Assembly (NCBI GenBank): GCA_021166815.1
Contig: JAJPEO010000138.1
Coordinates: 1 to 9,620, forward strand
DNA: 9,620 bases
Origin: Nocardioides sp.
GTDB taxonomy: Bacteria; Actinomycetota; Actinomycetes; Propionibacteriales; Nocardioidaceae
Direction of reading: 5' to 3'
How positions within the stretch are numbered: position 1 is the first letter of the stretch; every line of letters starts with the position of its first letter. The position numbers were made by a program, and so were the translations under genes. Positions 7,192 through 9,620 of the stretch are shown piece after piece. The notes beneath the pieces were generated by a model. That model made no database searches and was not told the DNA's origin. It saw nothing but the letters and a program-made list of their open reading frames with translations.

Positions 7192-7839
7192 ATGCCGATC
7201 CGTGTCGCCATCGTCAACGACGACGAGGTCGTCGTTCGCGGGCTCGACGCCATGATGCGCCACCACGCGCACCACGTCGACGTCGTCCAGCTCGTCGCGG
7301 GCCGACCCGTGTCGGCCCCCGTCGACGTCGCCCTCTACGACACCTTCGGCATGGGGCAGGGCAACGACGTCGCCGTCAAGCGGCTGGTGGACAACCCCCA
7401 GGTCAGCAAGGTCGCCGTCTACACGTGGAACTTCCAGCCGTGGCTGACCCGAGAGACCCTCGCGCAGGGCGTCAGCGGCTACCTCTCCAAGAGCCTCCCT
7501 GCGACCCGCCTGGTCGAGGCGCTGCTCGCGATCCACGCCGGCAAGGTCGTCGTCTCCCCGTCCTCCGGGCGCAGCCACCAGGTCGGCGGTGACTGGCCGG
7601 GTCGCGAGGAGGGCCTGACCGCCCGTGAGGCCGAGGTGCTCGCGCTGATCACGATGGGCCTCAACAACCAGGAGATCGCCGAGCGCACCGTCCTCTCGCC
7701 CAACTCCATCAAGTCCTACATCCGCTCGGCCTACCGCAAGATCGGCGCCGACTCCCGCTCCAAGGCCGTGCTCTGGGGTGTGGCCCACGGCATGCGCTCC
7801 GACCACGTCCAGGTCAACGGGTCGCCCGCCCAGGACTGA
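7192..7839 (+). CDS. NarL/LuxR-type response regulator (215 aa)
   Basis: This is a DNA-binding response regulator, probably acting on the divergent exporter promoter. The receiver domain spans about 1-118. N9 and D10 occupy the acidic pocket, D50 is the likely phosphoacceptor, T78 is the switch residue and K100 the conserved lysine. The LuxR-type helix-turn-helix lies at about 142-200 (L-T-A-R-E-A-E-V-L, then N-N-Q-E-I-A-E-R and S-P-N-S-I-K-S-Y-I-R). The acceptor strand reads ALYDTFGMG, so the usual Met-Pro after the Asp is absent, and an acidic-pocket Asp is replaced by Asn. Phosphorylation may therefore be unusual or absent. No histidine kinase is encoded in the window. The ATG at 7192 is the first in frame and sits 6 bases after a -10 box. 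Confidence 0.92.
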   Translation: MPIRVAIVNDDEVVVRGLDAMMRHHAHHVDVVQLVAGRPVSAPVDVALYDTFGMGQGNDVAVKRLVDNPQVSKVAVYTWNFQPWLTRETLAQGVSGYLSKSLPATRLVEALLAIHAGKVVVSPSSGRSHQVGGDWPGREEGLTAREAEVLALITMGLNNQEIAERTVLSPNSIKSYIRSAYRKIGADSRSKAVLWGVAHGMRSDHVQVNGSPAQD

Positions 7840-7851
7840 GCCCTCCCCCGC

Positions 7852-7877
7852 GGCCGGGGCGTGTCGAAACCCCGGCC
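7852..7877 (+). terminator. Hairpin after the response regulator, possible terminator
   Basis: GGCCGGGG (7852-7859) pairs perfectly with CCCCGGCC (7870-7877) across a 10-base loop, 12 bases after the TGA. No U-tract follows, which is common for actinobacterial hairpin terminators but leaves the function unproven. It separates the regulator from the secreted protein gene. Confidence 0.5.
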
Positions 7878-7902
7878 CGCTCGTTGGAACCTCCAGATCC
7901 CC

Positions 7903-7908
7903 AGGAGG
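7903..7908 (+). promoter_or_regulatory. Ribosome binding site of the secreted DUF6351-like protein
   Basis: AGGAGG lies 4 bases before GTG 7913. Unlike the regulator, this gene has a leader with a strong site, and it fixes the GTG start. I see no convincing promoter between the hairpin and this site. Confidence 0.7.
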
Positions 7909-7912
7909 TCCC

Positions 7913-9620
7913 GTGCCACACGCCCGTCGCCACTCGCTCGTCGCCGCCACCACCCTCGCGCTCCTCGGGGGCCTGCTGGCCTCGGCCGGTACGCCCACCC
8001 CGGCAGCCGCGACGGACAGCGTCGCGGCCACCGCAGCCACCACCCCGCGCGTGGCCGCCAGGAGGCTCCGCCTCGAGGTCCTCTCCAACCGCGCCGACCT
8101 GGTCTCCGGCGGCGACGTCCTGCTGCGACTGCGCACGCCCCGTCGGCCCGGCACGGTCCGCGTCACGCTCAACGGACGCAACGTCAGCCGCAAGTTCCGC
8201 AAGCACCGGATCGTGCTGCTCACCGGCCTGCGTCCCGGCCGCAACGTCATCCGCGCCTCCGCGCCGAAGGCCCGGCCCGCCCGCCTCGTGGTGACCAACC
8301 ACCGCAACGGCGGGCCCGTCTTCTCCGGACCCGTGAGTGCGGCGTACGACTGCCAGGCGAGCGCGCGTGACGCGCTGTGCAACCAGCCGGCGCGCTACTC
8401 CTGGCTCTACAAGCCGCGCCTGTCCAGCACCCTGAAGCCGTACGACCCCGCCGCGCCGCCGGCCGACGTGGACACCGCGACGACCGACCGTGGCGTGAGC
8501 GTGCCGTTCGTCGTGCGGCGCGAGGACGGCTACCAGGACCGCGACCGCTACACGATCCTCACGCTGTTCCGTCCCGGGCAGAAGTGGACCGCGCGGGCGC
8601 CGCAGCGCCAGTGGAACCGCAAGCTCCTCATCCCCCACGGCGGCGGGTGCGGGGCCTCGTACGCCCCGGCCGACCCGCCGCTGCAGGACGCCTCCGGCAC
8701 CCTCGACGCCCTGCCCGTGAAGCCGGCGAAGGACACCTACGTCGAGGCGCTGGGCCGTGGCTTCGCGGTGCTGTCGACCGCCCTGGCCAACACCGGCCAC
8801 AACTGCAACGTCGCGCACAACGCCGAGTCGCTGATGATGGCCAAGGAGCGCCTGGTCGAGCGGTACGGCACCCTGCGCTACACGATCGGCACCGGTTGCA
8901 GCGGCGGCTCGGTCGCCCAGCACACGGTCGCCAACGCCTACCCCGGCATCTACCAGGGCCTCATCACCACGTGCTCCTACCCGGACGTGATGAGCCCCGG
9001 CGCGCAGTTCGCCGACTACCACCTGATGCGCAAGTACTTCGAGGCCCCGCAGCGCTGGGCACCCGGCGTGGTCTGGTCGCCCACGCAGGTGGCCGACGTC
9101 GAGGGCCACCTCTCCCACCTCAACGCCGTCACCGGCGACGAGGGCCTGTTCAAGAGCGCCATCAATCCCGAGCACCCCTGCGCGGGCGTGCCCGAGCCGG
9201 TGGCCGGCGACCCGCGGACGCGCTTCGACTCCGAGACCAACCCCGGCGGGGTGCGCTGCGGGATCCTCGACCTGATGGTCAACCAGCTCGGCCGGCGACC
9301 GGCGGAGCACTGGGGTCCGCAGGAGAAGGCGGTCGGGCACGGCTTCGCGGGCATCCCGTTCGCCAACTCCGGCATCCAGTACGGCCTCCAGGCGCTGCTG
9401 GGCGGACGCATCACCCCCGCCCAGTTCGTCGACCTCAACGCCAAGCTCGGCGGTCTCGACGTCAACGCCGACCACGTCGAGGCCCGCACCGCCGGCGACC
9501 TCGGATCGGTCGCGAAGGCGTACCGCACCGGGCTGCTCAACCGGTTCGACAACACCAGCCAGGTCGCGATGATCAACCACGGCGGACCCGACCCGGGCAT
9601 CGCGCACGACTACTCCCACG
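7913..9620 (+). CDS. Secreted DUF6351-like putative alpha/beta hydrolase (partial, 569 aa visible)
   Basis: This is an exported protein with a predicted hydrolase fold. A signal peptide covers about 1-33 (basic ARRH, hydrophobic core 9-25, likely cut after A-A-A). Residues about 52-128 form an immunoglobulin-like stretch with V-T-L-N-G-R-N-V and V-T-N-H-x-N-G-G-P-V-F-S-G-P. These are landmarks I associate with DUF6351. The larger domain has HGGG at 242-245, which could form an oxyanion hole, and GCSGGS at 328-333 with S330 as candidate nucleophile. Several cysteines suit an extracellular protein. Members are usually longer than 569 residues, so the missing part is C-terminal beyond the window and should hold the remaining catalytic residues. 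Substrate is unknown. The fold resembles secreted esterases of the tannase or hydroxybutyrate-oligomer hydrolase kind. It is probably unrelated to the exporter. Confidence 0.8.
   Translation, partial: MPHARRHSLVAATTLALLGGLLASAGTPTPAAATDSVAATAATTPRVAARRLRLEVLSNRADLVSGGDVLLRLRTPRRPGTVRVTLNGRNVSRKFRKHRIVLLTGLRPGRNVIRASAPKARPARLVVTNHRNGGPVFSGPVSAAYDCQASARDALCNQPARYSWLYKPRLSSTLKPYDPAAPPADVDTATTDRGVSVPFVVRREDGYQDRDRYTILTLFRPGQKWTARAPQRQWNRKLLIPHGGGCGASYAPADPPLQDASGTLDALPVKPAKDTYVEALGRGFAVLSTALANTGHNCNVAHNAESLMMAKERLVERYGTLRYTIGTGCSGGSVAQHTVANAYPGIYQGLITTCSYPDVMSPGAQFADYHLMRKYFEAPQRWAPGVVWSPTQVADVEGHLSHLNAVTGDEGLFKSAINPEHPCAGVPEPVAGDPRTRFDSETNPGGVRCGILDLMVNQLGRRPAEHWGPQEKAVGHGFAGIPFANSGIQYGLQALLGGRITPAQFVDLNAKLGGLDVNADHVEARTAGDLGSVAKAYRTGLLNRFDNTSQVAMINHGGPDPGIAHDYSH

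Noticed and set aside
7861..7880. A GTTTCGACAC stretch resembling the Nocardioides repeat arm
   Set aside because: The similarity is limited to a few bases in the hairpin loop. The GGCCGGGG/CCCCGGCC stem explains the structure better.
7156..8382. N-terminal extension of the first ATPase across the regulator gene
   Set aside because: The frame is open, but it is antisense to a clear response regulator. The ABC domain begins near GTG 7155, which also fits the -10 box.
7814..9619. Minus-strand open frame of 601 codons opposite the secreted protein
   Set aside because: The plus-strand frame has a ribosome binding site, a signal peptide and hydrolase motifs. The minus-strand translation is Val/Gly/Arg-rich antisense.
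1..9620. CRISPR array, tRNA or rRNA genes, toxin-antitoxin or phage-defence genes
   Set aside because: I saw no spaced direct repeats, no structural RNA signatures and no nuclease or toxin motifs on either strand. The exporter context does not point to defence.

Overview
The window is very GC-rich, with strong G/C bias at third codon positions, GTG starts and TANNNT-type -10 boxes. This points to a high-GC actinobacterium. A repeat at 3231-3286 matches what I remember of the short intergenic repeats common in Nocardioides and relatives, so Nocardioidaceae is my best guess. That placement is inference, not a database result.

Layout. Positions 1-147 look like the edge of an IS481-type insertion sequence whose transposase reads leftward out of the window. 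Positions 149-7155 are one tight minus-strand operon, transcribed right to left. It encodes an ABC ATPase with an extra C-terminal domain (6280-7155), a second minimal ABC ATPase (5639-6283), an 801-residue FtsX-type permease (3237-5642) and a 1022-residue FtsX-type permease (149-3217). The first three genes are joined by 4-bp GTGA and ATGA overlaps, and the fourth follows after 19 bp. Divergent from the operon, across only 36 bp, lies a NarL/LuxR-type response regulator (7192-7839). After a hairpin comes a secreted DUF6351-like putative hydrolase (7913 to beyond the right edge).

How it may work. The four operon genes supply a complete two-ATPase, two-permease complex of the MacB/FtsX (type VII ABC) class. 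Such complexes use cytoplasmic ATP hydrolysis to move large extracellular domains. The two permeases are paralogues but unequal: only the larger one has the first extracellular domain. The ATPases are also unequal, because one has a degenerate D-loop and an AbrB-like tail. The divergent regulator is the obvious candidate controller. Its start and that of the first ATPase each lie exactly 6 nt after a -10 box, so both transcripts look leaderless. The two -10 boxes form one imperfect dyad with too little room for two polymerases. Cargo and signal cannot be read from the sequence. The hydrolase is probably a separate transcription unit.

The most interesting points are the mirror-image leaderless promoter pair, the ATPase-AbrB-like fusion, the asymmetric transporter, and a genomic repeat that supplies the C-terminus and stop of one permease gene and overlaps the ribosome binding site of the next.
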